NCBI GenBank assembly: GCA_013368325.1
Contig: JAACJK010000163.1
Span: 558,001-622,000, forward strand
Direction: 5' to 3'
Length of the DNA stretch: 64,000 nucleotides
Source: Ephemerocybe angulata
Taxonomy: Eukaryota > Basidiomycota > Agaricomycetes > Agaricales > Psathyrellaceae
Shown here: piece by piece, positions 32,902-44,576 of the stretch
Position numbering within the stretch: position 1 is the first letter of the stretch
Layout of the letters: each line of letters starts with the position of its first letter
Position numbers and translations under genes: made by a program
Notes under the pieces: model-generated
What the model was told of the DNA's origin: nothing
The model's input: the letters and a program-made list of their open reading frames with translations, nothing else
The model's database searches: none

Positions 32902-34109
32902 TCATTGAAACTTTCCCTTTTCGTCCTTGGGTTTTAGTATGTCATCTAGGCCCTTCCACACAGTCATCACATTTTCTATCATTGCCTGCCGAATCGATAC
33001 CTGCCGGTATGTGTATGCCACCACCCCTTGCCTGACCCAATTCCGAGTGTCCTGTTGCCAGTGCACAAAGGGAGTGAGTGATTCCAAGTCAGCCACCTCT
33101 GCTGCCATAGCCTCCGCATGCTCACACCACTTCAAAACCTTGTATTGCCAAAACTGACATACTCAACGCATCTCCTCGGACAGGAGCAAACACTCTTCCT
33201 GCCAACAGTGAGTGTGAGCACATGCCTTGCACCACTCGACATGAAGAGCTATGTGATGGTTGTGAGCAGCAATGCCCAATTGTCACGGAACGACCACATA
33301 CCAGCTTGGACATCAGAATTGTCTCCGTCGCTGTTGAGCTCAGTCTCCACTCTTGCCTTGGCTGCAGCTGCACCATGTGTTTGCCATATCCAGCTCAAAC
33401 TCTTTGTACCTTGCCCAAGCCCAACCCTCTTGATCTTCTCCGTAACAAATGCTTCCCATTTGTCCTCCTCGATCTCTGCCGTTATTGATTTGACATCATT
33501 GGGTTCGAGTGGAAGGAGGGTCTCTTTCTAAAGGTGGCATGTGCAGGGCTCTGATAGCTTCACCAGGCACTTGCACGCATGGCGATACTTTGCAGCAGAC
33601 ACTCCCACCCACCTGTGCATATCATCGAGCAACACGTGGCTCCTCGTACCCTCTTGCTGACCGTGCCCATACTGCTGCTTCAACCAAATCATGTGGGTGT
33701 GTAAGAGAAGGTTTTCCCAAAGCTCATGGGGTGCCGTATAGGCTTGCGCAATCCAATAGTGCATCTTGTAGTGGAGGAGTTGGATGTCAAGGTTGCCGAG
33801 GTGGAGGACGGAGGACGGTAAGAAGAGCTCAATATGCTGGGGCCCCTGAGTCTCAGAGCCAGAGGAGCTGCCTTCCTCTTCTAACAACTTCCAATGTGAT
33901 GCCAAGAACGGCATGTAGAGGTGCTGGATCGTAATCCATGCTTTGATTCGGTACTGCAGTGTGTTGGAGTGTTCTTGGGCTTTCGCTTGGTTGAGGTTGG
34001 TCGAGTATGACCCAAGCTCCGCAATTTCTAGAGAAAGTTGACACCTACGTGCGAGCAGGGTGTCAGCCTGGCCAATTAGTGGAATGCTGGACTCACTGCT
34101 AATTCTCAA
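32902..34109 (-). pseudogene. KDZ transposase (CxC2-type), C-terminal fragment
   Basis: KDZ transposases move large basidiomycete DNA elements. This minus-strand fragment shows the family's C-terminal helical region in order: an ARRCQLSLEIAEL helix, an RIKAWITIQHLYMPF segment, the block around ELFLPSSV with HELWENLLLHTHMIWLK, KYRHACKCLVKL, the signature LSWIW (in GTKSLSWIWQTHG), then MKWCEHAEAMAAEVADLESL and AYTYRQVSIRQAMIENV. One stop (near 33528) and at least one frameshift (near 33200) interrupt it. The RNase H-fold catalytic core and N-terminal CxC2 cluster, expected upstream (above 34110), are missing and replaced by an unrelated plus-strand fragment. A relic, not a transposase source. 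Confidence 0.78.
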
Positions 34110-34112
34110 TTC

Positions 34113-34513
34113 AGGCCGAGTTCATGCAGACCCGACGATTTAACAAGAGGGATATCAATGAGTTGCTCGGACACATCAACTGTATTATCAAGAAGCCTCG
34201 TGAACACACCCTCATTGACTCAAAAGATATCAAAGACCTCTGGGAAGCTGCAACTACTATACATTATTCTGCTGTATGTCTTTGCCTTGACCCACGTTCA
34301 CATCTCAATGTTCTGATCCATTTCCAACTGTGTGTTGTAGTTAAAACTATGCACATTTATGGTGCCGTACAAGAACACCAAAGTTGAGTACAAGATCTGG
34401 ATGCGAGATCTTTGGAATTGGTATCTCGAGCTTTTGAAGGATCTGTTTCATGTCCGAGCAAAGCATTGGCATGTGGTGCGCCTATTCCACCATAATGGCT
34501 GGCCAAACATTTG
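34113..34513 (+). pseudogene. Unrecognised gene fragment (two exons)
   Basis: After an acceptor (aattcag) near 34113 the frame reads AEFMQTRRFNKRDINELLG through SKDIKDLWEAATTIHYSA. It is joined across a GT-AG intron (34276-34339) to KLCTFMVPYKNTKVEYKIW, DLWNWYLELLKDLFHVRAKHW and a stop. The clean two-exon structure supports a real protein C-terminus; no family recognised. It abuts the broken end of the KDZ fragment head-on, so it is probably part of another element. Confidence 0.45.
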
Positions 34514-34565
34514 AACTTTTTATCAATGAGCCCTGGACAGCTGACAGCTGGTGGTCAACCCAGTT

Positions 34566-34569
<4 letters not shown>

Positions 34570-34595
<26 letters not shown>
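34570..34595 (-). repeat. Poly(T) tract (poly(A) on minus strand)
   Basis: 26 consecutive T. It could be the tail of a retroposed minus-strand RNA ending here. I searched the nearby sequence for a matching target duplication and did not find one, so its origin is open. Confidence 0.5.
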
Positions 34596-34596
<1 letters not shown>

Positions 34597-34819
34597 GTTC
34601 CCTCTGCCAAATTGGCACCTACTCACACTGCGGCTCATGTTCTAGTCATCGCTACCTGCAAACAGATTTCCATTCTTTATCATCATCTATGCTGATAAAA
34701 CCAAGTTGTCCTGAATGGGAACACAAAAAGGGTACCCCATTTATGTTCAATGCGCTGATCTACCTGTCGGTATCTGGAACGGGAATGGTCTTGCTGCTGG
34801 TAAAACACCTCTTATCTAA

Positions 34820-35400
34820 ATGAGCATGACATCATGACAGTCATTAATCAAAGTGACATCATGACAGTCATTAATCAAAGTGACATCATGTAGATCATGA
34901 CATCACAGGTACAGGTACCATCAATGATGTCATGCAAATCAGGCACAGGTACCATCAATGACGTCATAATGACACAGGCACAGGGTCCATCAATGTAGAT
35001 CATGACATCATAGGTACAGGTACCATCAATGTCATTAGGCTGATGCCATCAGCAGTGGACTAGACCAATTTATCAAATAACAGCAGTGGACTAGTCCAGA
35101 CAATAATGGACTAGTCCAATTTATCAAATGACAGCAGTGGACTAGTCCAGACTATAATGGACTTGTCCAATCTATGCAAAACAGGTTGGTGGACTAGTCC
35201 ACAATCAAGATTGGAAAAGTCCAATACTGGTCCACACTGGATCAACTGGAAAAAGTCCACCTGATTGGACAAAATTCCAACCCTGGAAAAAAGTCCATTA
35301 ACGAAGACCCCAGACACCTGGACAAACGGTCATATCAATTGGACAAACGGACACACCAATGGACCAAAATTGGCCCAGTGGAAAAAATCCAGCATTGGAC
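34820..35400 (+). repeat. Subterminal-type arrays: tgacatcatg units, then ggactagtcc palindromes
   Basis: First part (34820-35045): two and a half tandem 26-bp units (gacatcatgacagtcattaatcaaa), then spaced acaggtaccatcaatg blocks. Second part (35050-35330): at least four ggactagtcc palindromes and many tggac/gtcca repeats. These look like transposase-binding subterminal repeats of two nested elements. The first array has a diverged relative at 53250-53420. Confidence 0.6.
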
Positions 35401-35780
35401 AGAACCACCAGGGAACCCCTTCTTAGGTGGGTGGACTGTCTGGTCTTGGGTACCTAAGAAGGTCCCCGGTCCAGGTGACTGAGGTGCATAGTGTGCCCAG
35501 AAACCCCCACCACCCAAAGGCACCCAATGTCAGAAGCACTCTTAGGTGGCCCCTGGGCACCGTAGGATGTGGCAACAGCTCGCCCATCTCAAGCAGGAAC
35601 AAGACAGGCCCCTGGACGAACTCCAGGCTGCGCCCCGCCACCGTCGCTACCCCATCCAGGATCCTCGGTGGAGGGCCCAGCCAAGGAGCCATGGATGCAC
35701 CAGTAGAGGAGGCAGATGGGGTATGACACCACGTCTAGGAACACTGTCCCATAACTCACACCCAGAACAGGAAATGGCAG

Positions 35781-36557
35781 ATGCCACTAGCAACGCAGTC
35801 ATTGGCCCTGCCCACCTTCCCCTCGGCCACAGCCCCGCTTGCCCCGCTCACCCTGCCTGCCGCCCAGCCCTCCCCAGCCCTGGAAGCCACCCCAGGCCTG
35901 GCACTGATGGCGCTGATGGAGGTTGATGCAGAGGAAAACCCCTTCCTTGACAGAAGCCCACCCACACCTGCAGTGTCATCCACCCCTGCACCTGCGGCGC
36001 TGAGCCAAACCGCTCGAGTGCCCACCCCACCGGGCAGAGAAACCATCACCATCCTAGACAATGACGATGACATTACCCTGAGTGCCAACACCACTGTGGT
36101 TGACATGGACATTGACTCACTCTCCATCACAGCAGTCAATGAGGAGGACAACCACCACCTTGCAGTGACGAGGCGCACAGTGCAGAGAGGATCTACCAAA
36201 GCACCAGCCGCCTCCCACGTCACTGCTGTCTACCCCGACCTGGCCCCTTTCCCTGGAGAAGGAATCCCTGAGGTCCAGGTCCTAGCATTCGTCATTGAGA
36301 CGTACCTACCGGAGAACCTCAGGAAAAAGTTAAAGTACGACCCCTCCAACCCCATGAATCTTGCATGCAACATCTACGACCACGCCAAAAAGGACAAGGT
36401 GGATAGGCTGGGGAAGATGGAGGCCAAGTACATCGATGACCAGGAAATGCCCAATGCCATCATCCTCCCCCTTCACTCCGACCCCAAATGTGTCGACAAC
36501 ACCAAGATCTGGAAGACCATCAGCACCCCCGCCATCTACCACCTCATCACAAACATC
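35781..36557 (+). pseudogene. Unrecognised gene, 5' part, truncated by family C element
   Basis: 259 codons before the insertion, starting at the ATG at 35781. Low-complexity Ala/Pro/Leu-rich N-terminus, acidic stretch (ETITILDNDDDITL), then a more globular part (YPDLAPFPGEGIPEVQVL, ETYLPENLRKKLKYDPSN, KIWKTISTPAIYHLITN). The present stop at about 36578 is supplied by the element's tip. After the element, the frame resumes as LFTVVLFQLHQWVAIGPFLF (about 37640-37700), then meets stops. Function unknown. Confidence 0.5.
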
Positions 36558-37627
36558 CTGTACTTCACACTCCCCTAGGAGTTCTGTAGGACTCCGGCTT
36601 GTCCGTTGGACTTCTGGTGGACTTCTAATGGACTTCTGCTAGACTTACCATAAAAGGTGCATTTCTATTAGAGATCTATTGAAAGTTCCACTGGAAGTCT
36701 AACAGGAGTCCAACAGAAGTCCAACAAAAGTCCAGCTTGTTCGGTTGAGTGCAGTTAACTTCAGTTGAGCCCAGTTGAGACTTGAAAGTCCAGTTGAGAT
36801 TTGAAAGTCCAGCTCAAGTCCAGTTAGAGTCTAGCTAGACTCTTATGGTACTTTGGTAATTTAATCCATATTGTGATGATTTAAATATATATCTGATATC
36901 TGTTGGACTTCTAGTGGACTCCTATAGGACATTTACTTACACTTGAAAACATATTTCTGCTGGATTCTTCCTGGACGTCTTGCTGGACTTCCTGCTGGAC
37001 TCTTGCTGGAATTTTACTTTTATTTTGTATAAACATAGCCATCACTTTTTGATGCTTATGTCAATGGAAGTTTCCAAAAATCTTCAATAATGGCCTGGGA
37101 AAATGCAAAATACTTTCCAAACATGGAGTGTAAATTGACAACTGCCCATATAATTAAGCTTATACTATTCAATCTAAGTCTTCTGTTAATGTGAATGATA
37201 GTATCAGCAAGTAATATGATGGGTTGTCAATGCTTGACAATAGTGATGGCATCACCTGTCACTATTAGGCTTAATTACAAAAAATAATGATGGGCTTTTA
37301 TGATTGTACCTTAGTTATAACTGATGTAACTAGCCTGTCCCACTTGCTCCCAGAGTCTAGCTGGACAGTCCACTAGACTGGTGGGACTCCAGTTAGACTG
37401 GACACCTGCCGGACTGTACCGGACTCTAATTTGGCAGGTCCTGGAGTCCAACTGGACCTTACTGGACTCTGCTGGACTCTGCCAGAGTTTGGTTCAGGGC
37501 AATTTTACCCCCTTACCAGACCAAAAGCCCAGCAGAAGTCCAGAAAGTCTATCAGAAGTCCAGCAAGTCTGCCAGGTAGAAGTCTGGTTGGAGTCCTGTG
37601 AGAATTATGGGGGAGTGCGAAGTCCTT
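36558..37627 (+). mobile_element. Family C inverted-repeat element
   Basis: About 1070 bp. Left tip ctgtacttcacactccccta, right tip (reverse complement) aaggacttcgcactccccca, the same terminal motif as families A and B. Subterminal regions are crowded with agtccagc/gctggact-type repeats. It shares an internal block (aaaatgcaaaatactttcc) with family A near 17175. Flanking octamers (caaacatc and cttcatct) share only catc, so the target duplication is uncertain. Confidence 0.75.
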
Positions 37628-39099
37628 CTTCATCTTGTTTACTGTTGTATTGTTCCAACTACACCAGTGGGTAGCTATTGGACCATTCTTATTCCGATGC
37701 CAGAACACGGAAGACTAAATATACCTGGTCCATAACTCTCCTTCAGATATCCAGGGACCAGAACCACGCTCGCTATGCCCCGCTTACCCCCTTGACCCTA
37801 CCACCTGCCTGTCAGCCCTATCAAACTTTTTCTGGTAAGGATGCTTGACGAAGATGCCAACATTATACTCAGCTACTTCGAACCAATCTTGCTCATGTTG
37901 TTGTCTAATTTAAACACACAGCTGAGGAATTGGTTCGATTGGTACTCTACAGACATGTGGAACATTAAAAACTTTGTCTCTATCTACGTCAAGAACAACC
38001 TCACCTTATTGTTATTAATCGACAGGAAGGATGTAATGCTGTATGGAGAGTCTGTGCTTCAATTTTTTCTTTGATGTCCTTCTGCTGCCTGTCTCCTCAA
38101 CATATGCACCACATTGTCAAGGTTTTACCTTCTTTATCGGTACTTTCTAGCTAAAGGATATGATACTTTGAAGAAAACGAGCAGTAGCCCGGCCGTCAGG
38201 TGGTCGTGGATGCAGGTGTTGATGCATGAGAGGGTCAGCAACCTCCTCTATAATGTGGGGGCAGTACACAACTCATGGTCCCTGACAGCCGATCAGAGCT
38301 GGTCACCTGAAAGTCATATTGACTACAAATTCAGCCCTCTTGAGCACTGTTATAGCTTCTGCCTTCATTGTAATTGTTGCAGTGAGCTCTGCAGCTGCTG
38401 CTGCTCTCCTCGTTCTGTGTTTTGGGCTTTCTTTGTACTGCTTTTCTGGCTCATTTAATTGGATGTTGGTGATTTAGTGTAGATAGCAGATACAAATAGA
38501 GGATATTCTACTCTATTTAGAGGCTCAACCAGCTGCTGAGGGCTTGTCCTGCTCCTGAGAATGTTTTGTAGAGCATGGAAAAAAGTGAGGCAGGTGGTAG
38601 TACAAGATCAAAAAAGTCCTTCAGCCGGTGCTACAACTTCTACACATATGACCATAATACCATAAAAAGAGTCTACAGTTATATGATACGTATCAACACC
38701 ATACATCTTCACCTTTTCCCACACCAATGGTTATCGTGTTGTATTTGGTCCAGTCAACTTTCGGACCTAGCCACAGGTCACCTCCCCCTCGTCTAACCCC
38801 TCTCGGCATCTCTTGGCACTTTGGCAATAGCTTTAGTTAAACCTGGGTCCAGTCCTACACCATTCTCAAGACACAAGTTCAGGCTGCATGATAGTAGGCA
38901 CCCAAGACCAGGGAGAGGCCAAAGGTGGAGTGTTTAACAAGGGAGGAGGCAGTAGAGCGAGCGGCAAAAGTGCATAAAGAGGGTGGTCATTGGGAGAGGG
39001 ACAGAGTGAAGAAGAAGAAGAAACAAAGTTTGGAGCCTAGGATTGGACAGGAGCATTCTGGGGGCGATATGGAATTGAGGTGTTTGCAAGAACTTTGAG
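37628..39099. other. Gene debris, nothing firmly recognised
   Basis: Begins with the continuation of the gene broken at 36557. Further exon-like pieces occur near 37908-38030 (acceptor cacacag, text EELVRLVLYRHVEH) with stops. Positions 38340-38410 are Cys/Leu-rich when translated but show no motif. Probably the decayed remainder of the 35781 gene or another element. Confidence 0.3.
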
Positions 39100-39850
39100 A
39101 GAAAGCACATCCACGTGCTACTTAACATGTAGGTGCCTATTCGAGCTATTGGTGGGGGACTACTTGTTCATGACAGTTGGAGTTGGAAAATACTATACAC
39201 TCAGCATGTATCTGGACATGTACTTGCAGCACACGTGGGGGTGTTCAAGTTGAAGAAGGCAAGGTCAGCAGAATGACAATTGAGGCTCTTACTAGCATTT
39301 TCAACAACTTTGTGGAGGCCAAGTGCTTCATGATAGATGGAGGGTCGCACTTCAACAACAAGGCTGTATTGGTACTGTAAGGAGTGGAGTACAGAAAGGG
39401 AGGTAGTGGCAGCATATTTGCCATGGGTGAACAGACTGGTAGAAGGGAGCAACAAGATCCTTTTACATGCATTGAAGCTCAACAGGGGCTAGATGGGTAT
39501 GCAGCAATGGTAAAGCACACAGTTAGGTGCAAAGAGGTGTTTGACAGGCGTGTTTTGACAAAGAGTCCTGGGGAGGTGGTGTTTAGAGCAGGTCAGTTAG
39601 TGCAGGTGTACTAGAACGACTTAGACATGATGTTGAAATGCAAGAGGAAACTCTTACTGAAGTGGTTGATGCTGAAGAGGGTGATCAGGAGGATAGTGAA
39701 CTTATACAAGCTGGAAACACTGTGGAAGGGGGACAGGAGATTAGCAGGAGGTTTAGTGCGAGGAGATTGAGGGAGTTTATACCGAGGAAAGGTATGAGGC
39801 TTGCCAGGGAGCTGGAGAAAAACTTGGTGGTAGAGGAGAGGAAGAAGAAG
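39100..39850 (+). pseudogene. Ty3/gypsy pol relic: integrase core and C-terminus
   Basis: Plus-strand fragments in shifting frames keep the order of a fungal Ty3/gypsy integrase end: SIFNNFVEAKCFMIDGGSHF (second catalytic Asp region), then AAYLPWVNRLVEGSNKILLH (catalytic Glu region), GYAAMVKHTVRCKEVFDRRV, GEVVFRAGQLVQVY, and SARRLREFIPRKGMRLA near the polyprotein end. At least three frameshifts and several stops; no reverse transcriptase or LTR found nearby. An old, degraded copy. Confidence 0.72.
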
Positions 39851-40432
39851 GAGAGGAAGAAGGAAGAGGAGAAAGGGGTGGAAGCAGAGAGGAGGAGATT
39901 AGAGGTGGCGAGTGAAGTGGAGAATACTGGGTTAGGAGGAGGAGGATAAGTCAGAGGGGGACTCAAGCGATGAGGAGTGAGGATGGGTGGCATGAGACTG
40001 GGACGTCAAGCGGAGGCTTAAATATATTAGATGATGAGGTGTTGAGTAGTAACTGGAATGTGCCAGAGGTTGGTCTGTGTGCCAGAGGTTTCCAGAAAGT
40101 CACTGATGACTATCTGAATTCTATATTGGGATAGAAGGCTGTATGTGCATACCCTTGTTTGTAAGACTGTAAGTGATCATATGCATGAAATGCCTATTTG
40201 GACTATTCGCAGGATGAGCCTGGCTGGCTCACATGCTTTGGTGACCACACTGAGATATCTTGAGAAGAACACATAGTATTCTTGAAGTTGAGAGAAATCC
40301 ATACCCCAATGCAACACAGTCCAAGAACTCTTTTGTATATAGCTTAATTAACAGAGAACTCCCCTTAGTTAGGTTGAAGGGTGATTGAGATCATGGGATG
40401 ACATGTTGCATCGGAGATAAGGCAGGAGAAGG
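39851..40432. other. Purine-rich 3' end of gypsy relic, then nothing recognised
   Basis: 39830-39955 is strongly purine-rich on the plus strand (gaagaag, gaggagg), translating to Glu/Lys/Arg; this could be the end of pol or a decayed polypurine region. Beyond it no gene is seen. Confidence 0.35.
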
Positions 40433-41222
40433 GAGTATTTCACACTCCCCCACCTGTTCGCGTAGACTCCACAAAGAATCCAGTGGCATACCAGTAGACT
40501 GGAAGCCAAATTTTTGGCAGGCCCCCTGCCAAAATCAGTCCACGAACAGTCTACGAGCAGTCCATGCCCCCCTGCCAGGCTCTGTGGAATCCATGTGGAC
40601 TCTGATTGTGGACTGAAGCTACTGGACTCAAATCACTGGACTGATTGTGGACTACTGCTGGACTGCCCCTAATGACTATTTTTGGTCCCATCATTCTTAT
40701 TATATTATATAATACTGTTGTCATTGTTTTGTAGTGTTGATGGTATAAAATAACTAAGCAATTAGTTAAAAACTAGTCTCACAATCAGCAAAATGATTAA
40801 GAGTTTTGCAATCTAAAAATAGGATATGGTATAGGATATAGTTTAATTACAAAATAAGATATATAAAACCAGATAGCTTAGTGGCTAGCACTCACACCAA
40901 TTCCCAAGGTTTTAGGTTCAATCCTGGGCCATGCCATTTGTTTTCTTTCTGTCAAAAGTAGACATCATAAGAGTTTACGTGGACTCCATGTGGACTCCAC
41001 TGGCTTGGGAATGGATATAAACTCTGTCTGATGTAGACTGGCTGTGGAGGGGGGGAACTGATTGTGGAGAAGGGGTGGACTGATCGTGGAGGGGGTATGG
41101 ACTCCAGGTGGACTCTACAATGAGCCCACTGGTCAGAGTCAATAAAATACCCAGAGTCCACTGGTAGACTGGTGGACTCTGAGCAGAGTCCACGTGACCA
41201 GGTGGGGGACTGAGAATTACAG
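40433..41222 (-). mobile_element. Family B inverted-repeat element, copy 3 (inverted)
   Basis: About 790 bp, reverse orientation to copies 1 and 2: left tip gagtatttcacactccccca, right end ggtgggggactgagaattacag. It carries the tRNA-like segment on the plus strand (40871-40930). Flanking octamers differ (ggagaagg, gaattatg). The right flank continues into a family C-like tip (41223-41250: gggagagtacgaagtcc), so this copy is probably nested in, or recombined with, a C-type element. Confidence 0.8.
40871..40930 (+). ncRNA. tRNA-like segment with A box and B box inside family B copy 3
   Basis: tagcttagtggctagca (A-box type, from 40874) and ggttcaatcct (B-box type, 40915-40925), about 30 bp apart, near tRNA spacing. 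Lacks a convincing acceptor stem. Best read as a tRNA-derived Pol III promoter module carried by the element. Confidence 0.55.
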
Positions 41223-43072
41223 GAATTATGGGAGAGTACGAAGTCCTTCTTTATCAGAATGGCAATTTGATGTCCTTCTCCAGTATGAGTGCAAGGCATT
41301 TTGCATTTCTGCAAAGTCCAAGATGCATATATAGACCTCTCATTCAAGGAGTTTTTGGCTTGCATGTGACCCTTTCCAAGCCTTCTCCATATACTTGAAT
41401 GAAGTTGTGCAGGTTCTTGTCAATGTTGTTGAAGATCTACTATTTCACAAAGAAAGCTGCCCACTTTTAGTTGCTCATGCCATGCACCTCGACCCCCTCC
41501 CAAAGCTATCTTCTTTAAGGCAGAAAGAAACAACATGCTTAACTCTTCTTTCTCATCTTCTTTGTTTGCAAACCAGATCACCTAGAAACGTTGATAGGGT
41601 GTATGAGAGGATCCGGATGTCCTCCAGATAGGGGTGGCTGCTGGTGCCTCAAAACTGGAGTCTGCAGAGGCCGGGGCAGTGTCTTTAGCATGTCTCTAAG
41701 CATCATTGGATGTTCGCCTGATCTTGGCCATGAGGTGTCAAAGTCCAAGGTCTCTAGCCTACAAATACTGAGCAAGTTAATTATAGTATCTAGCATGTAT
41801 TCCTCTTCCATGCAGAGGTCAAAGCACAAGATCTCGCCTCAGCTGTAGGTGCACAATAAATGGAGGTTGTCTGCAAGGTATGGGCTGAATTCTTCTTTGT
41901 AGCTGGTGTACAGTCATAGAATATGCTTGATAATAGATTGGTTGAGCTAAAGAAAGGACATGATGCTCTTACAGGTGTGTGTTTCAATATTAAAAGCTCA
42001 CATCAGGGGTGGGTGTGCAGGATGATCAAACATTATCTTGCTGTATATAGCCATACAATGCATTGCGATATATAGAATGACTACCAGTCTTGTACCCCCG
42101 TTGATATATGAATATATGAGCCTATAGGGTTTGTGAGCTTCGGAATGTCTACACGGCTTCTATAGCTTACCAGTCAGTGGTCATATTTGCCGGAAGTAGG
42201 CATTTGATCAACCCCGTCTGCCTTAGACTCCTTGCCAGGTGCCGCAGATCCAGCGGGATTGTGCATCATGACATGCTCCTGCAAAGGTTCCCACACAGCG
42301 AACGAATGTCGGTTATGAAAGGTACAGATCGCAATACAAGGACAGTTACCCTTTATGCTTCTCGCAAACCCTGTAATTGATTCAGGCAACGATCATGATA
42401 TAGCTGTTGGGTGGCTCTTGTCAGCACATGGCAACCTCCACAAGGTTCGCAATGCCATATAAGCCGAGAGGCTTGATGGGAACTTCGCAATCATCGTAAT
42501 CAACTGCAATCGATTTCACTGGATGATCATATCAATCCTTAATCAAGTCCTTGGTTCCCCTCATCGACACCGTCATCATTGTGGCCGTAACCATTGATAC
42601 CATCCATTATACGGGGAGATGGGGTTGCCAAACTGTGACTTGAAGGGAACATATCGGAAGTCCTGTAAGAAATTCGTACTCGATATGTGCGACCTTTCCT
42701 GTGGATATGCTCGTCCCCAAATTCTACCCAGTGCTGACCACATCGGGCAGAAGGGTGGGGGTTACAGTCACACTACTTCTTGTAGTTGTTTTCATAGTTC
42801 CACTACTGTTGGCACTGATCATCTCCCCAAATTTTCCGTCTCTTCCATGATACACAATTCACATTGGGGTTGTCAACTGCACGATAAATGGACCCAGTAT
42901 CAACGCCGCCAACCTGTTTTATTATGATAGCCGGTCTCATTCGAGCGTTGTGCGAGAAGTTTCATTAAGTCTAAGCAACCACGAAGATAATAAACGACAC
43001 AATCAAATTCAGATAATCAATACACTCGTACAAAGACCGGCCGGTCAATACTCCTAGTACATAGATGGGAGA
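41223..43072. other. Gene-poor stretch
   Basis: Starts with a family C-like tip (to about 41250). Short frames on both strands to 42390 contain no recognised motif. Positions 42400-43072 are the 3' flank of the DUF6698 gene, without a visible gene. Confidence 0.35.
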
Positions 43073-44576
43073 TCAAGCAGGAGCGGCGAGCTGCGCCTCT
43101 GCTGCTGCTGCCGCTTCTTGCGCAGCCTTCATCTGCGCCCGTTTCGCCTTGATCATACTGAGAGCGCTATTTTTGGGAGCAAGCCGTACACCATTAGACG
43201 CAGCTGGAAAGATTTGTCTTGATGCCCATTCGATTTAGGTGACGGACTATGACTGGAGGAAGGAGGCTCACCTATTCCACCAAGCCAGAAGCTTCTTAAC
43301 ATTGTCCTCCTCCGAAGGATGTTCCATAAGTTCAAGTAACGACTGGTAGAACGTCTCTGAACCGGTTTCCCTGTCCGATCGACAGAAGGTCCCCTTATCA
43401 GATAGCGCAAAGCGAACCTAATAGTGCACGGTTAGCGGTATTTAGATGGGAGTAGTGCAGAGATCCTACTTGGGTTGCGATGTAGGCGAGAGATGCCGGT
43501 GTTACACGACTCATTCCATGAAGCTTCGCATTTCCGGAACGCGTAGCTCGCGGATTGTCATCGGTGGAGCTTGGTGAAGTAAACACATGTTTGAAAGCCT
43601 GCGGTGTTATATGTAAAATTGCGGTGAGCTCGATAGGGAGGTAGAGAAGAGTATAAGCTCACCAGTACAAGGATACGGTTGCGGAGCAGGCCCTGCCATG
43701 GCTCCTCCGGATCGTACTTCTCATCGAGATAGAGGAAATAAGGCCAATCGTCTCCGGGTATGATAATTTCTTTGTTCTTCAACTGGTTCCGTACCCTAAT
43801 AAGAGCCGGTAAGTCATGGCTGGTAGACTCGCAATAGGGGAGGGGGCGCACGTCTCATCAGACCAGTCCAAGCTAGTGGGGCAGAGCAGAGCCCCCGTGC
43901 AGGGATGGTTGAATCCGCGTTCGAGCTTGCTGTTCCGGTGAATGGTAGGTAGGAGAGGTTCCCCGTTGCGAGGAGAGATCCAGTCCACGATGGGGCTTTT
44001 CATACTCTTCATGTCGTCAGAGCGAGAGCTACTCGCACCCTTCTGGATCTGAGGAGATGAGGTCGCCTAAGGCGAGTGGCACAGATGAACAGAAGATTAC
44101 AGACGTACCATGTTGCAGATCTGGAGGACACCCTTAGGTGTCGACTCAGTCAAATGGTCCTCCAGGTCGGGGATCAGCTTCATCAACTTGAGATAGATGC
44201 GACCTTCCCGTCGCTCTCTACACGAACTTTTCGTCAGCAGTGATAGCGGTGGAGGTAATACTGACTTACTGTATTGTCTCAGGGGGATTGTCTTCATTGA
44301 AGGCCAGTCCGTTCGAGACCAAGGCATGGACGTTCGCGAATGCGTAGATCGTTCGACCGAAGTGCCTGCCGTGGTGTTGTAGAGGGTCTGCAGTGATGCT
44401 AAGGTGCCAAATATCAGCAATGGGATGTTTGAAATAGATGTGAAGATCGCGTATGCCTTCTTCCGGGGAGCCCATTCTAACGCCTCAGCTCGCCTCTTGA
44501 GGTTCTCAGTGTTGCCGGTGTTGTTCCCTATCCTGAAGCGAGGGGGTTGGTTCTCTTTATTCTCAAAGGGAGCCAT
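43073..44576 (-). CDS. DUF6698 family protein
   Basis: Minus-strand gene of a family of unknown function, widespread and multicopy in mushrooms. I read seven exons with short GT-AG introns. Conserved blocks in order: DPLQHHGRHFGRTIYAFANV, GRIYLKLMKLIPDLEDHL, SSSRSDDMKSMKSPIVDWI, CTGALLCPTSLDWSDET, DDWPYFLYLDEKYDPEEPW, AFKHVFTSPSSTDDNP then SGNAKLHGMSRVTPASLAYI, the segment ETFYQSLLELMEHP before LLAWWNRQIFP, and a Lys/Ala-rich tail ending at 43073. All joins keep frame from 44475 down. The start is uncertain: ATG 44576 opens a different frame from the conserved part; ATG 44475 is in frame, so either translation starts there or one base is shifted. Confidence 0.85.

Noticed and set aside
34595..34823. 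SINE or retroposed gene next to the 26-nt poly(T)
   Set aside because: No target duplication and no recognisable RNA or protein homology.
40871..40930. Genuine tRNA gene
   Set aside because: A and B boxes are present, but no acceptor stem pairing or clear anticodon arm is visible, and it recurs within a mobile element.
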